DNA of 64,000 bases from Pseudomonas sp. PSKL.D1. GTDB taxonomy: Bacteria > Pseudomonadota > Gammaproteobacteria > Pseudomonadales > Pseudomonadaceae. Position numbers and translations under genes: made by a program. Of the stretch, positions 54,040 to 63,937 are shown piece by piece. The stretch's first letter is position 1, and each line of letters starts with the position of its first letter. Under the pieces are notes generated by a model, which was not told the origin of the DNA, did no database searches, and was given only the letters and a program-made list of their open reading frames with translations. The stretch covers positions 3,830,001 through 3,894,000 of the forward strand of contig NZ_CP118607.1 of NCBI RefSeq assembly GCF_028898945.1, given 5' to 3'.

Positions 54040-54824
54040 GCCTGGCTCCAGCGATCGAAAAGGCCTTTGATCAGGCTTGCAGTATCGCAGGGCCGCTCCA
54101 GAGGAAACATGTGGCCGCCCGGTACACTGTGATACTCACCTCTGGGCATGCCGCGCACGGCCAACGCATGGTGGCGGCGAATCACATTGCTGCGGTCACC
54201 ACGCACCATCGCCAGCGGTACTTGAAGCTGTCGCGCCGGTGCCGGGCTGGCATGGGGAATGCTGCGGTAGATGCTGATCTCGGTGGCCGGGTCGAAGCGC
54301 AGGCGTAGCCCCTCTTGCGCCTCCTCCAAACCATGTTCCAGATAAGCCTCCAGGCAGTCGGGATCAAAATGCCGGAACAGGTGCTTGCTGGCAAAATAGG
54401 CCCGGGCGCTGTCGCGGTCGGCAAATGCCTCTCGCCGCCCCAAGGTACGCCCTGCCGGGGTAATACGGTCAATGAAGCCAAAGCGCTTGGCGGTGCGCAG
54501 CAGCCATTGGTCTGCGCGGGTCAGCACGGGTGAATCGAGCATGACCACGCCGCGGTAATACTCAGGGCGGCGCAAGGCAGCGTGAAAGTGCAGCACGCCG
54601 CCCAACGAATGGCCAACGCCCCACACCGGCGCTTGCTGCCGGGCCAGATGGTGCAGCAGTTCATCCACCAGATTCTGCCAGTTCTCGTTTACCGGAAAAC
54701 GCGGATCATGGGCATGTTGCACCAAGTGTTCAACTTGATAGTCCGGCGCCAGTGCGGCGAACAGCTTGCCGTAAGTAGCCGACGGGAAACCGTTGGCATG
54801 GGCGAAGAAGATCTGCTGCGACAT
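54036..54824 (-). CDS. Alpha/beta-fold hydrolase
   Basis: The 262-residue enzyme has an N-terminal FFAHANGFPSATYG, nucleophile elbow GVGHSLGG (Ser73), an aspartate in MVRGDRSNV and histidine in VPGGHMFPLERP. It is not closely similar to the neighbouring hydrolase. The ATG at 54824 is chosen over an in-frame start 20 codons earlier because the fold begins at once. Substrate unknown. Confidence 0.87.
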   Translation of the reverse strand: MSQQIFFAHANGFPSATYGKLFAALAPDYQVEHLVQHAHDPRFPVNENWQNLVDELLHHLARQQAPVWGVGHSLGGVLHFHAALRRPEYYRGVVMLDSPVLTRADQWLLRTAKRFGFIDRITPAGRTLGRREAFADRDSARAYFASKHLFRHFDPDCLEAYLEHGLEEAQEGLRLRFDPATEISIYRSIPHASPAPARQLQVPLAMVRGDRSNVIRRHHALAVRGMPRGEYHSVPGGHMFPLERPCDTASLIKGLFDRWSQA

Positions 54825-54917
54825 GGCGCCAGTTCCGGAGCTGGAATGATGGCCTATTGTCGGCATGCTGATCGCGTTCGGCAATGTCCGTAAAGGTCAT
54901 CGACGAGGGCTAACAGG

Positions 54918-55304
54918 TCATCCGTGCTGTGTGAAATCGGCCATGGAGCGGTCAAGGCATGCCTGCATATACGCCAGCTGGCTCTCCAGCACCTCCCGGG
55001 CCAGCCCTTGGTCCTCGTGCTCCAATTGCAGACGACGCAGGGCAAGGCAACTGCTTTGCAGCAGATGTGCCATGCGCACACAAGCATCCTGCAGCTCGTA
55101 CAGGTCATTTTCGAGAGGGAGCGCCAGAGCCTGCCCAGGGCCAGACTTCTCTCGGATCTTGCCCATCAGGCGATAGAGCTTGGCATCGGTCGCATCGCGT
55201 AGCAGGCTGTAATGGGCAAAATCCAGTACATGCCGATTCTGCACTTTCTGCAGCGTTGTCTGCATATCCAGAGAACTTAACAAATCACGTAGCCAGACAC
55301 TCAT
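54918..55304 (-). CDS. Hypothetical helical protein
   Basis: I do not recognise this 128-residue protein. It is mostly alpha-helical and soluble, with a leucine-rich N-terminus (MSVWLRDLLSSLDMQTTLQKV), a central FAHYSLLRDATDAKLYRLMGKIREK and a hydrophilic heptad-like C-terminus. AGGGAG precedes the ATG at 55304. It lies between the hydrolases and sixA on the same strand but with sizeable gaps. Confidence 0.6.
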   Translation of the reverse strand: MSVWLRDLLSSLDMQTTLQKVQNRHVLDFAHYSLLRDATDAKLYRLMGKIREKSGPGQALALPLENDLYELQDACVRMAHLLQSSCLALRRLQLEHEDQGLAREVLESQLAYMQACLDRSMADFTQHG

Positions 55305-55453
55305 GCACCACTCCCTGCACTGCTGAAAGCCGTTTTCCTGACCCCACGCTAGCAACAGGTGGGCAGCAGCGACAACTGACAAAAATGCTAGTTTCGCAGG
55401 CTAACGATTTACAGCATCATCTGTGCCGCTCCCTCTACGGGTGTGGTACAGGG

Positions 55454-55906
55454 TCATGCGTGATTGATGCAGCACAACGTCATCGAAGCCATCAACACTG
55501 CCGCCCCTTCCAGCTCTGCCAAGCTGGCAGTACTCATCCCTGGCCCCTGCCGATGGCCGTCCACCAACATCCCCACCAGGCAACTTACCAAAGGCTGGTG
55601 GCTCACCAGCAATACATGTTCCAGCCCCAGCCGCTCGACCTGATCGATGACTTCCCGCACATCACTGTCCGGCGTCAGCCAAGGCACCGTGCGCACCGGC
55701 TCGGCAAAACCCAGCGTGTCATGCACGATCGCCGCCGTCTGCTGCGCCCGCACATACGGGCTGGCAATAATCGCCTGCAGCGGCTGCCCCATTAACCGGG
55801 CAGCACTGTGCAGCACCTGCTCGCGCCCATGGGCGGTCAGGCGGCGCTCGGCATCGCTGTTGGCCCGAGGCTCCGCCTCACCATGGCGCAGCACCCACAG
55901 TTTCAC
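55454..55906 (-). CDS. sixA: Phosphohistidine phosphatase SixA
   Basis: The 150-residue histidine phosphatase has the RHGEAEP motif (Arg7, His8, Gly9), ASPYVRAQQTA and VSHQPLVS. SixA removes phosphate from histidine phosphotransfer domains or PTS proteins. Its ATG overlaps the stop of the DUF4389 gene. Confidence 0.92.
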   Translation of the reverse strand: MKLWVLRHGEAEPRANSDAERRLTAHGREQVLHSAARLMGQPLQAIIASPYVRAQQTAAIVHDTLGFAEPVRTVPWLTPDSDVREVIDQVERLGLEHVLLVSHQPLVSCLVGMLVDGHRQGPGMSTASLAELEGAAVLMASMTLCCINHA

Positions 55907-56250
55907 AGCTTGGGCTCCTCATCGCGCACCGGGTGTGGCGCGGGGGCCACGGCATGGGGCGGCTCGCCTTCCGGTGCGCGCGGCGTGGGCCAGTCGGCGA
56001 ACGGCCAGGGTTTGCTGTCGGTGTGGAAGGTGCCGAAACGGCCAATCTGCGCCAGGTACTGGCTCAGGCTGTCGCCGAAGTTCATCAGGCTGCCACTGGG
56101 GGCGCCGTAGATCACCCGGTAGACCAGCTGCACCAGCACCAGCCCGCCCAGCAGGATTTCGGCCAGTTGCCAGACGATCAGGAACACCAGCATCCACAAC
56201 ACACGCAGGATGATCGACTCGCGCTGGGCGCGCTCGGGGGTATCGTTCAT
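55903..56250 (-). CDS. DUF4389 membrane protein
   Basis: The 115-residue protein has one strong hydrophobic stretch, about residues 16-48 (VLWMLVFLIVWQLAEILLGG, then LVLVQLVYRV), likely two closely spaced helices. A conserved SLSQYLAQIGRFGTFHTDSKPWPF follows, with a proline-rich tail. DUF4389 is of unknown function and often sits between gpsA and sixA in Pseudomonas. The ATG at 56250 gives the shorter, usual start. Confidence 0.85.
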   Translation of the reverse strand: MNDTPERAQRESIILRVLWMLVFLIVWQLAEILLGGLVLVQLVYRVIYGAPSGSLMNFGDSLSQYLAQIGRFGTFHTDSKPWPFADWPTPRAPEGEPPHAVAPAPHPVRDEEPKL

Positions 56251-56265
56251 GGCTTGCTCCTTCAA

Positions 56266-57291
56266 TCAATTGAAACCGCTGGTGGAAATGAAGTCGACGT
56301 CTGTTTTGGGCTCGGCGCGCATAAGCCGCTCGATCACCTGGTTCAGCGTGCGGCCTTCGAACAGGATGGCGTGCAGGCCGGCCACCAGCGGCATGTAGAC
56401 CTGTACTTCTTCAGCTTTGGCCTTGAGCACCTTGAGGGTGTTGACGCCCTCGGCCACTTCGCCCAGGCGATTGACCGCCTCCTCAAGGCTCAGGCCCTGA
56501 CCCAAGGCGTGACCGACCTGATAGTTGCGGCTCTTGGGCGAAGAGCAGGTGACGATCAAATCGCCGACACCGGCAAGCCCCAGGAACGTCATCGGGTTGG
56601 CACCCTGGCTCACGGCAAAGCGGGTCATTTCGGCCAACGCGCGGGTAATCAGCATGCTCTTGGTATTCTCACCCATGCCAAGCGCCACGGCCATGCCGGC
56701 GATGATGGCATAGACGTTTTTAAGCGCGCCGCCCAGTTCGACGCCGAAACGGTCACTGCTGGCATAGACCCGGAAGGTGCGCCCGTGCAGCACGGCCTGC
56801 ACGCGCTGGCAGAGGTCTTCGTCTTCACTGGCGACCACGGTGGCGGTCAGCGCATGCTCGGCGATTTCACGGGCCAGGTTCGGGCCGGACAGCACACCGA
56901 TACGGGCCTGCGGGGCGATTTCTTGGAGGATCTGGCTCATCAGCTTGAAGCTCTGCGCTTCGATGCCCTTGGTCAGGCTGACCAGGCATTTGCCGCGCAA
57001 CAGCTCGGCATGCGGCGCCAGCACGCTGCGCAGGGCGCTGGAGGGCAGCGCGACAAAGATCAGGTCGCTGTAGTTCAGTGTGGCCAGCAGGTCGCTGACC
57101 GGCTCAACGCCCTCCTGCAGGCCGATACCCTTCAGGTAGCGGGGGTTCTCGCGGTTGGTGCGCATCGCCTCGGCCTGCTCGGGGTCGCGCATCCATTGGC
57201 GCACGGGCACGCCGTTCTCGGCCAGCAGGTTCGCCACGGCGGTGCCGAAGCTGCCGCCTCCCAGAACTGCAACAGGTTGCTGTTCAGTCAT
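56266..57291 (-). CDS. gpsA: Glycerol-3-phosphate dehydrogenase [NAD(P)+]
   Basis: The 341-residue enzyme has the Rossmann motif [10 protein letters not shown] (11-20), [20 protein letters not shown], the catalytic-lysine region [15 protein letters not shown] and [17 protein letters not shown]. It makes sn-glycerol 3-phosphate for phospholipid synthesis. It lies 15 bases before the DUF4389 gene on the same strand. Confidence 0.96.
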   Translation of the reverse strand: MTEQQPVAVLGGGSFGTAVANLLAENGVPVRQWMRDPEQAEAMRTNRENPRYLKGIGLQEGVEPVSDLLATLNYSDLIFVALPSSALRSVLAPHAELLRGKCLVSLTKGIEAQSFKLMSQILQEIAPQARIGVLSGPNLAREIAEHALTATVVASEDEDLCQRVQAVLHGRTFRVYASSDRFGVELGGALKNVYAIIAGMAVALGMGENTKSMLITRALAEMTRFAVSQGANPMTFLGLAGVGDLIVTCSSPKSRNYQVGHALGQGLSLEEAVNRLGEVAEGVNTLKVLKAKAEEVQVYMPLVAGLHAILFEGRTLNQVIERLMRAEPKTDVDFISTSGFN

Positions 57292-57608
57292 AACTCAGTC
57301 CGTTCAAGCCAAAATGTAAGTGGCGACAGGGGCATTATACGGAGCAGCGGGGATAGAGCCAGCATCAACGACGTGAGCCAGACCACTCGGTTTGACGCTC
57401 ACCAACGCGGGTACTCAGCGGCGCGTGCACAAGTCGAGCAATCGCTTTTCTTCAGCCGAAGAAAAGCGATGCATGTCAACTGGCAAATGTATTGGTTTTT
57501 GTATTATTAATTTGGCACGGCTCGATAAACACCTAGCATTTTTGTCAGTTTAAAATCAAAAGCTCTGCCTTTAACCTAAAGCCCCACACACAAAGCAGGG
57601 CAACTGAA
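57292..57608. other. Intergenic region with a 13-bp hairpin, gpsA to the unknown gene
   Basis: These 317 bases between divergent genes hold no convincing CDS. They contain the gpsA leader and, at 57441-57470, a perfect hairpin (ATCGCTTTTCTTC paired with GAAGAAAAGCGAT across AGCC). The sequence then becomes AT-rich (for example GTATTATTAATTTGG near 57498) before the unknown gene, a plausible promoter area. Confidence 0.6.
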
Positions 57609-58091
57609 ATGACCAACACCACATGTACCCTGGAAGACTTCAGCAGCATTAGCAGTCAAACTGAAATCGAGGAAGGGCTCGAACTAAAACTGCCAGGGCT
57701 GACTGTCCTGGCCTGGAGAAAACCATGCTATATCGATAACTCACCGGAATGGGATGGCCTCAGCGGATACCATCTTGGGATAGAGTTTTTCGGCACCGTG
57801 GACTTGGACCTCAAACAGGCTGCCTATGAGATCAGTTTCGCCTTTGTCTGCGGGAGTTCAGCTCCAAGTAAACTTAAAGTCGAATTTTATTCCGACCTGG
57901 GGGGCACAACCCTCATCAGCACACAGGAGACTATGCCGAGCGCTCAGAACTTAGGTTTGTTCAGCAGCGGCGTACTAAACACACCGTTTCTCAAGGTCAG
58001 AGTCATCACGCCCGAATCAGAAGCCCTTAAAACCAATGCCTGGCTCGATGACATTGTGGTCCGTAGCAAGCCCGCTCTGAAGTCCAAGTAA
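57609..58091 (+). CDS. Hypothetical protein, AT-richer than its neighbours
   Basis: I do not recognise this 160-residue protein. It has no signal peptide or membrane helix. Alternating hydrophobic stretches (GYHLGIEFFGTVDLDL, YEISFAFVCG, KLKVEFYSDL, FLKVRVITPES) and the closing WLDDIVVRS suggest an all-beta sandwich. Codon use is less GC-biased than in flanking genes, which suggests acquisition. The ATG at 57609 has only a weak ribosome site. It stands alone between gpsA and the receptor gene. Confidence 0.6.
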   Translation: MTNTTCTLEDFSSISSQTEIEEGLELKLPGLTVLAWRKPCYIDNSPEWDGLSGYHLGIEFFGTVDLDLKQAAYEISFAFVCGSSAPSKLKVEFYSDLGGTTLISTQETMPSAQNLGLFSSGVLNTPFLKVRVITPESEALKTNAWLDDIVVRSKPALKSK

Positions 58092-58235
58092 ACGTCTCCA
58101 ACTTTTTGATATCTCTGCCCAGCGTCGTAGTCGACTGCCGCTAACGGTAAATCCTTAGCGCTCCCGGACGCTCTTTCCCTGTCAAATTCATCAGGCCGCA
58201 GACCTCCACTGGCAAAACCCCCACAGTCAGTTACC

Positions 58236-60383
58236 ATGCCTGTTTCAACTCTGATACAAGGCCGTATCGTGTTCCCAGGCACGCCCCCCTACCCTCGCCT
58301 GCTGTTGCTGACTGCCCTGCTCGGCGGCCCGGTCATGGCCGACGACCTGTTCACCGACAACACCGACCTGCCACAGGTACTGACCGCCACGCGCCTTAAA
58401 CAATCCCCGGCCGCAGTGCCCGGCAGCATGACCGTGCTAGACAGCGAGCTGATCCGCGCCAGCGGCGCCCGCGACATCCCCGAGCTGCTGCGCCTGGTGC
58501 CGGGCATGATGATCGGCTACGGCGCCGGCAACCAGCCAACGGTCAACTACCACGGCAGCAACGTCGAACAGGCCCGGCGCATGCAGGTGCTGATCGATGG
58601 CCGCTCGGTGTACCGCGCGGGCCTGGCCACGGTGGACTGGAGCGACATCCCGGTCGCCCTGGAGGACATCGAACGCATCGAGGTGTTCCGCGGCCCCAAC
58701 ACCGTCAGCTACGGCGCCAACGCGCTGATGGCGGTGGTCAACATCCTCACCCGCAACCCGGCCGACAGCCACGGCACGCGCATGAAGCTGACCCGCGGCC
58801 AGGATGGCATCGACGACTATTACCTGAGCCACGGTGAAGGCTGGGACGGCGGTGACATGCGCCTGTCGGTGTCGGGCCAGAAAGACGACGGTTTCGACAC
58901 CAATCAGCTTGGCCAGGACTACCGCGACAGCCGCCGCCTGAACCGCTTCAACCTCAGCGTCAACCACACCCTGGCGCCGAACCAGACCCTGGAATGGCAA
59001 CTGGCGGCCAAAGAAGGCAGCAACCAGCGCCCCTACACCTACCAGCCGGTGTTCCCCTTCGTCACCGAAAGCGGCAACAATGCCGACGTCAACGCCAAGG
59101 ATTACGCAGGCTCGGTGCGCTGGAACATCGATTTCAACCCCGAGCACAGCCTGTACGTGCAGGGCTCGGCCCAGCATTTCGACCGCCAGCAGGTGTGGCG
59201 CGCCTGTGACGCCGCGCTGGCGTTCAGCCCGGAGTTGACCCGCCTGTGGCAGCTCAACCCCAACTTTGCCGAGCAGGTGGCGCGCGGCGCCAACAATCCG
59301 CCCAGCAGCAGCAACCCCGAGGAACAGGCGCTGGTCAACGCGATTCGTGACCAGTGGAACAACCAGGGCGGCAGCAACGTGGTGTGCGGCGACGTGGACC
59401 AGAGCACCCGCGAAACCCGCTATGACCTGGAAGTCCAGGACACCCTGAGCCTCACCGACAGCCTGCGCCTGCTAAGCGGCATGAACTTCCGCTATGATCG
59501 CGCCGACTCGGCAACCTATTTCGACGGCAGCCTGGATGACCAGACCTGGCGCTTGTTCGGCCAACTGGAGTGGCGTGCCGACGAGCACTGGATTGTCCAG
59601 GGCGGCGCAATGTTCGAGGACTCGCAACTGTCGGGCAGCTCACTGACCCCGCGCATGGCGGTGAACTACCTGATCACCCCACGCCACGGCCTGCGGGCAG
59701 TGTATTCCGAGGCGGTGCGCTCGCCCGACATGTTCGAGAACAACGTCAACTGGAGCTACACGGTCAGGAACCTGACCCCACCCGCCTTCGGCCAGCAGCA
59801 CGGCGAATACTTCGTCAAGACACGCGGCCCGGGCAACCTCGACCAGGAACGCATGCGCTCCCGTGAGCTGGGCTATAACGGCCAGTTCAGCGACATCGAC
59901 CTGAACATGGATGTGAAGCTGTTCTACGACGAGATCACCGGAATGATCAGCGAACCGTTGCGCAACAACCAGTACATCGCCAGCAACGCCAACAAGGCCC
60001 GCTTCAGCGGCAGCGAGGTGCAGCTGGACTGGCGCCCCACCCGGCGCGACCGCCTGCGCTTCACCTACGCCTACGTCGACGCCTGGGCCAGTAACCCGGC
60101 CGACAGCGCCAATACCGCGCGCAACAGCGGCTCGGCAGGCTGGATGCGCGAGTGGGGCGGCGGCTGGTCCAGTGCAGTGTTCTACTACGGCGACGATGCG
60201 CTGAACGAATACCGCTACGAGCGCGTAGACCTGCGGGTTGCCAAGCGTTTTCGCATTCAGGGCAGCAACCTGGAGCTGGCTGCGTTGTGGCAACAGCGCC
60301 TGGATGACGAACCGATCACCACCGCCGACAACCGGTACGACAGCCGTCACCGCCTGAGCGTGAGCGCGGAGCTGGAATTCTGA
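58236..60383 (+). CDS. TonB-dependent outer-membrane receptor
   Basis: The 715-residue receptor has a signal peptide (LLLLTALLGGPVMA), a TonB-box-like LPQVLTATR and a plug domain (ELLRLVPGMMIGYG, RMQVLIDGRSVYR, IERIEVFRGPNTVSYGANALMAVVNI). A 22-strand-type barrel ends in a C-terminal aromatic (LSVSAELEF). The ligand is unknown. There is no Fur box obvious upstream and no FecR-interacting N-terminal extension. It overlaps the binding-protein gene by one base. Confidence 0.92.
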   Translation: MPVSTLIQGRIVFPGTPPYPRLLLLTALLGGPVMADDLFTDNTDLPQVLTATRLKQSPAAVPGSMTVLDSELIRASGARDIPELLRLVPGMMIGYGAGNQPTVNYHGSNVEQARRMQVLIDGRSVYRAGLATVDWSDIPVALEDIERIEVFRGPNTVSYGANALMAVVNILTRNPADSHGTRMKLTRGQDGIDDYYLSHGEGWDGGDMRLSVSGQKDDGFDTNQLGQDYRDSRRLNRFNLSVNHTLAPNQTLEWQLAAKEGSNQRPYTYQPVFPFVTESGNNADVNAKDYAGSVRWNIDFNPEHSLYVQGSAQHFDRQQVWRACDAALAFSPELTRLWQLNPNFAEQVARGANNPPSSSNPEEQALVNAIRDQWNNQGGSNVVCGDVDQSTRETRYDLEVQDTLSLTDSLRLLSGMNFRYDRADSATYFDGSLDDQTWRLFGQLEWRADEHWIVQGGAMFEDSQLSGSSLTPRMAVNYLITPRHGLRAVYSEAVRSPDMFENNVNWSYTVRNLTPPAFGQQHGEYFVKTRGPGNLDQERMRSRELGYNGQFSDIDLNMDVKLFYDEITGMISEPLRNNQYIASNANKARFSGSEVQLDWRPTRRDRLRFTYAYVDAWASNPADSANTARNSGSAGWMREWGGGWSSAVFYYGDDALNEYRYERVDLRVAKRFRIQGSNLELAALWQQRLDDEPITTADNRYDSRHRLSVSAELEF

Positions 60384-61273
60384 TGGCCCTACTGCTGCGC
60401 CTGCTGCTGTTCTGCCTCTGGCCACTGGGGTCGCTGTCCGCCAGCGAAATCCTGTTGGTCGGCGGTGATGACCAGCCCGGCATCCGCAGCTTCGTCGCGG
60501 CACTCGAAAGCCGCCGCAGCCATGATCAGGTGCGGTTCCAGACCGTCGCCGAACTGCCCCGGCCTGGCCAGCTGAAAGCCGACCAGCGCCTGATTCTGCT
60601 TGATAGTGCCGCGCTGGAGTGGCGCCTGGCAGAAAGCGCCGGCCCGCCTGCCCTGGCCATGCGCATCAGCCGGGTGCAGGCTGAGCAACGCCTGGGAAAG
60701 TCCCGCCCTGCATTCCTGACCTTGCTCTGGAGCGACCCGCCGCTGGCGCGGCAACTGCGCCTGGCCCGCTACCTGCTGCCCCAGGCCCAGCGCATTGGCG
60801 TGCTGTATGGCCAACACAGCCACTTCTTGCTGGACGAACTGCGCTTGGCCGCCCGTTCGCTGGGCCTGGAAATCGTCGCCCAGGACTGGGACGACCCACG
60901 TGACAGCCGCCCCCTGCAGCACCTGCTGGGCAACAGCGACGTGCTGTTGGGCCTGGACGATGCCGACTTGTACAACTCCAAGACTGCCAAAAACCTGCTG
61001 CTTAGCAGCTACGGCCGGCAAATGGCACTGATCGGCCCCAATGCCGGCTTTGTGCGTGCCGGTGCTTTGGCCAGCACCTACAGCGACCAGGACGACTGGC
61101 TGGCGGTGCTGGACCAGCTGCTCGACCACCCGCCCGCGCGCTGGCCGCGCAGCCTGTACCCGGCCCGCTTCGGTGTCAGCGGCAACCAGCAGGTGGCGCG
61201 TGCACTGGGCCTTGAGGCCATCAACCCGGACGCCGCCGCCAAGGCGCTTGCCGAAGGAGAACCCACCCCATGA
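60383..61273 (+). CDS. Periplasmic binding protein (ABC substrate-binding-like)
   Basis: The 296-residue protein has a signal peptide ([15 protein letters not shown]) and an ABC_sub_bind-like fold of the TrpX/LuxP-like class ([40 protein letters not shown], then [14 protein letters not shown]). No ABC permease or ATPase is encoded beside it, so it may pass a ligand signal rather than feed a transporter. It overlaps both flanking genes, which suggests it links the receptor to the kinase. Confidence 0.78.
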   Translation: MALLLRLLLFCLWPLGSLSASEILLVGGDDQPGIRSFVAALESRRSHDQVRFQTVAELPRPGQLKADQRLILLDSAALEWRLAESAGPPALAMRISRVQAEQRLGKSRPAFLTLLWSDPPLARQLRLARYLLPQAQRIGVLYGQHSHFLLDELRLAARSLGLEIVAQDWDDPRDSRPLQHLLGNSDVLLGLDDADLYNSKTAKNLLLSSYGRQMALIGPNAGFVRAGALASTYSDQDDWLAVLDQLLDHPPARWPRSLYPARFGVSGNQQVARALGLEAINPDAAAKALAEGEPTP

Positions 61274-63201
61274 GCACTCGCATGAGCTGGGACATCCACA
61301 CCCGCACCCAGATCATCAGCCTGGGCCCCGCACTGCTGCTGACCTTGCTGCTGATCAGCTTCTTCACCTTCGTACGTATTCAGGACTTGCGACAGGAGCT
61401 GAACCACACCGGGCAACTGATCGCCAACCAGCTGGCCCCGGCATCGGAGTATGGGGTGATCTCCGGCAACAACGAAGTGCTTGAAGGCCTGATGCGCGCC
61501 ACGCTGAGCATTCCCCATGTGCGCTTCCTGGAGGTGCAGGACAGCCGCAACCACATTCTGGTGTACGTCGAGCAGGCCGACGAAAGCGCCAACCGCGCAC
61601 AGCGCGTGGAGGTGTTCCAGGCGCCGATCCGCCTGCAGCAAATCCGCCTGGATAGCGACTTCCTGCAACAGGGCAAGGCGGCAACGCCGGCCATTGGGGA
61701 CGATTACCTGGGCCGGGTGATCGTGGGCATGTCGGACGACGCCTTCAGCCAGCGCCAGCAGGAAATCGTCATCAAGGCCGGCATCCTGGCGCTGTTCGCC
61801 CTGCTGTTCACCTTCTTGCTCGCGCGCCGCCTGGCCATGAGCCTGGCCAAGCCGATCAGCGACATGGGTCACGCAGTAAAGGCCATTCAGCAAGGGGAAT
61901 ACAACGCGCCGCTGCCGGTGGTCGATGACAGCGAACTGGGCCACCTGGCGCGCCACATCAACAACCTGGCCAGCGCGCTGGAACAGGCCAGCGCCGAGCA
62001 GAAGCAAGCCATCGCCCAGCTCATCCAGGCGCGTGAAGAGGCCGAGCAGGCCAACGGCGCCAAGTCGGAATTCCTGGCCATGATGAGCCACGAATTGCGC
62101 ACGCCCATGAACGGTGTGCTGGGCATGCTGCAACTGCTGGAAACCACTCAACTGACCAGCGAGCAGGCCGACTACACGGCAGTGGCCAGCGAGTCTACCG
62201 GGCACCTGCTGAAGGTGATCAACGACATTCTCGACTTCTCGCGCATCGAACGCACCACCCTGCAACTGGAGCACATCGACTTCAACCTTGGCGAAATCAT
62301 TGCCAGCAGCGTGCAGTCGTTCCAGCACAGCGCCCAGCAGCGGGGCCTGGATCTGCAACTGCAACTGCCGGCCGACGCCGAACCCCCGGCGGTCAATGGC
62401 GACCCCACCCGCATCCGCCAGATTTTGCTCAACCTGATCGGCAATGCGCTGAAGTTCACGGAACACGGCCAGGTTCAGGTGGTGGCTCGCTGGCAGGCGC
62501 TCGACCGGCAACTGCTGTGGCTGACCTGCAGCGTGCGCGACACGGGCATCGGTATCGACAACGAACGCCTGGAAATGATGTTCGTCGCGTTCCAGCAGGC
62601 CGACAGCTCGATCTCCCGGCGCTACGGCGGCACCGGCCTTGGGCTGTCGATCGCCCGCACCCTGGCCGAACGCATGGGTGGCAAACTGCGTGGCGAGAGC
62701 CGGGTGGGTTCGGGGTCGACCTTTACCCTGGAGATGCCGCTGGCCCTGGCCAGCGTCGAACCGGCGCCCCTGCCTGGCGCGCAGGCGGAGGCTGCCCCGT
62801 TGAACGAGGGCGAGCGCATCCTGCTTGTGGAGGACAATCCGGTCTATCAAAGCGTCATCGAAGCCATGTTGCGCAGCCTGGGGCTTGAAGTCAGCATTGC
62901 TCACGACGGCCTGCAGGCGGTGGAACAGGTCAGCCAGCAGCGTTTTGCCGCCATTTTGATGGATTGCCGCTTGCCCGAGATGGACGGCTACGAAGCCACC
63001 CGGCACATCCGCCTGCTGCCCAACGGCGGCGAGCTACCGATCATCGCCTTGACGGCCAATGCCTTGCAGGGTGACCGTGAGCGCTGCATGGCCGCCGGCA
63101 TGAACGATTACCTGAGCAAACCCTTCCGCCGCACCGATTTGCAGCGGGTATTGCAACGTTGGTTGCCCGGCCAGGCAGCCGCGACTGGCGATAAATGCTA
63201 A
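61270..63201 (+). CDS. Membrane hybrid histidine kinase
   Basis: The 643-residue protein has one helix (about 14-35), a periplasmic sensory region of roughly 130 residues, and a second helix (about 168-187). HAMP, HisKA with [11 protein letters not shown] (His about 273), HATPase ([19 protein letters not shown]) and a receiver with Asp near 564 ([14 protein letters not shown]) follow. No Hpt domain is present. Its start overlaps the binding-protein stop, so receptor, binding protein and kinase are likely one signalling unit. The target regulator is not nearby. Confidence 0.9.
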   Translation: MSTRMSWDIHTRTQIISLGPALLLTLLLISFFTFVRIQDLRQELNHTGQLIANQLAPASEYGVISGNNEVLEGLMRATLSIPHVRFLEVQDSRNHILVYVEQADESANRAQRVEVFQAPIRLQQIRLDSDFLQQGKAATPAIGDDYLGRVIVGMSDDAFSQRQQEIVIKAGILALFALLFTFLLARRLAMSLAKPISDMGHAVKAIQQGEYNAPLPVVDDSELGHLARHINNLASALEQASAEQKQAIAQLIQAREEAEQANGAKSEFLAMMSHELRTPMNGVLGMLQLLETTQLTSEQADYTAVASESTGHLLKVINDILDFSRIERTTLQLEHIDFNLGEIIASSVQSFQHSAQQRGLDLQLQLPADAEPPAVNGDPTRIRQILLNLIGNALKFTEHGQVQVVARWQALDRQLLWLTCSVRDTGIGIDNERLEMMFVAFQQADSSISRRYGGTGLGLSIARTLAERMGGKLRGESRVGSGSTFTLEMPLALASVEPAPLPGAQAEAAPLNEGERILLVEDNPVYQSVIEAMLRSLGLEVSIAHDGLQAVEQVSQQRFAAILMDCRLPEMDGYEATRHIRLLPNGGELPIIALTANALQGDRERCMAAGMNDYLSKPFRRTDLQRVLQRWLPGQAAATGDKC

Positions 63202-63410
63202 AGTGCGGCAGTCTTAAACACTGGACAGGACCTTCGTCGGCCCTGAAAATAGACGTTTCAGTGCACACCTGTACTTCTTTCGCCAGGTGCGCTGTGACTT
63301 TCACCACAACGCAATAGTCTACCTGTAGGCTGCCGCCCCGTAAGTCGACGTACCACGGGCCGGCCGGGAAGATTCATCCCCTGCCCACAGGGGGTTATTG
63401 AGGAGCTCGC

Positions 63411-63926
63411 ATGACCAAACAACACGCCTTTACTCGGGAAGACCTGCTGCGCTGCAGTCGCGGTGAGCTGTTCGGCCCAGGTAATGCGCAACTGCCCGCG
63501 CCGAACATGCTGATGGTCGATCGCATCACCCATATCAGCGAAGAAGGCGGCAAGTACGGCAAAGGTGAATTGGTCGCCGAGCTGGATATCACCCCGGACC
63601 TGTGGTTTTTCGCCTGCCACTTCGAAGGCGACCCGGTAATGCCGGGCTGCCTGGGCCTTGACGCCATGTGGCAGCTGGTCGGCTTCTTCCTCGGCTGGCA
63701 AGGCCTGCCGGGCCGTGGCCGTGCGCTGGGTTCGGGCGAAGTGAAATTCTTTGGCCAGGTATTGCCTACCGCCAAGAAAGTCACCTACAGCATTCACATC
63801 AAGCGCGTCCTGAAGGGCAAGCTGAACATGGCCATCGCCGATGGCTCGGTCAGCGTCGACGGCCGCGAGATCTACACTGCCGAAGGCCTGCGGGTCGGCG
63901 TGTTCACCTCCACTGACAATTTCTAA
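63411..63926 (+). CDS. fabA: 3-hydroxydecanoyl-ACP dehydratase/isomerase FabA
   Basis: The 171-residue enzyme has the catalytic His70 ([15 protein letters not shown]) and Asp84 (LGLDAMWQ). It dehydrates 3-hydroxydecanoyl-ACP and isomerises trans-2 to cis-3-decenoyl-ACP, the entry to unsaturated fatty acids. GAGGAG precedes the ATG at 63411. A small hairpin CCCCTG/CAGGGG (63378-63393) lies in its leader. fabB follows 11 bases later. Confidence 0.97.
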   Translation: MTKQHAFTREDLLRCSRGELFGPGNAQLPAPNMLMVDRITHISEEGGKYGKGELVAELDITPDLWFFACHFEGDPVMPGCLGLDAMWQLVGFFLGWQGLPGRGRALGSGEVKFFGQVLPTAKKVTYSIHIKRVLKGKLNMAIADGSVSVDGREIYTAEGLRVGVFTSTDNF

Positions 63927-63937
63927 GGGTTATTCGC

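Noticed and set aside
61078..63006. A 642-codon minus-strand frame over the hybrid kinase
   Set aside because: It is a mirror frame of a clearly coding kinase gene; its composition (His/Gln/Leu rich) is typical of antisense shadows.
63202..63410. A riboswitch in the fabA leader
   Set aside because: Only one six-pair hairpin is visible near 63378-63393, which is too little to support a structured regulatory RNA.
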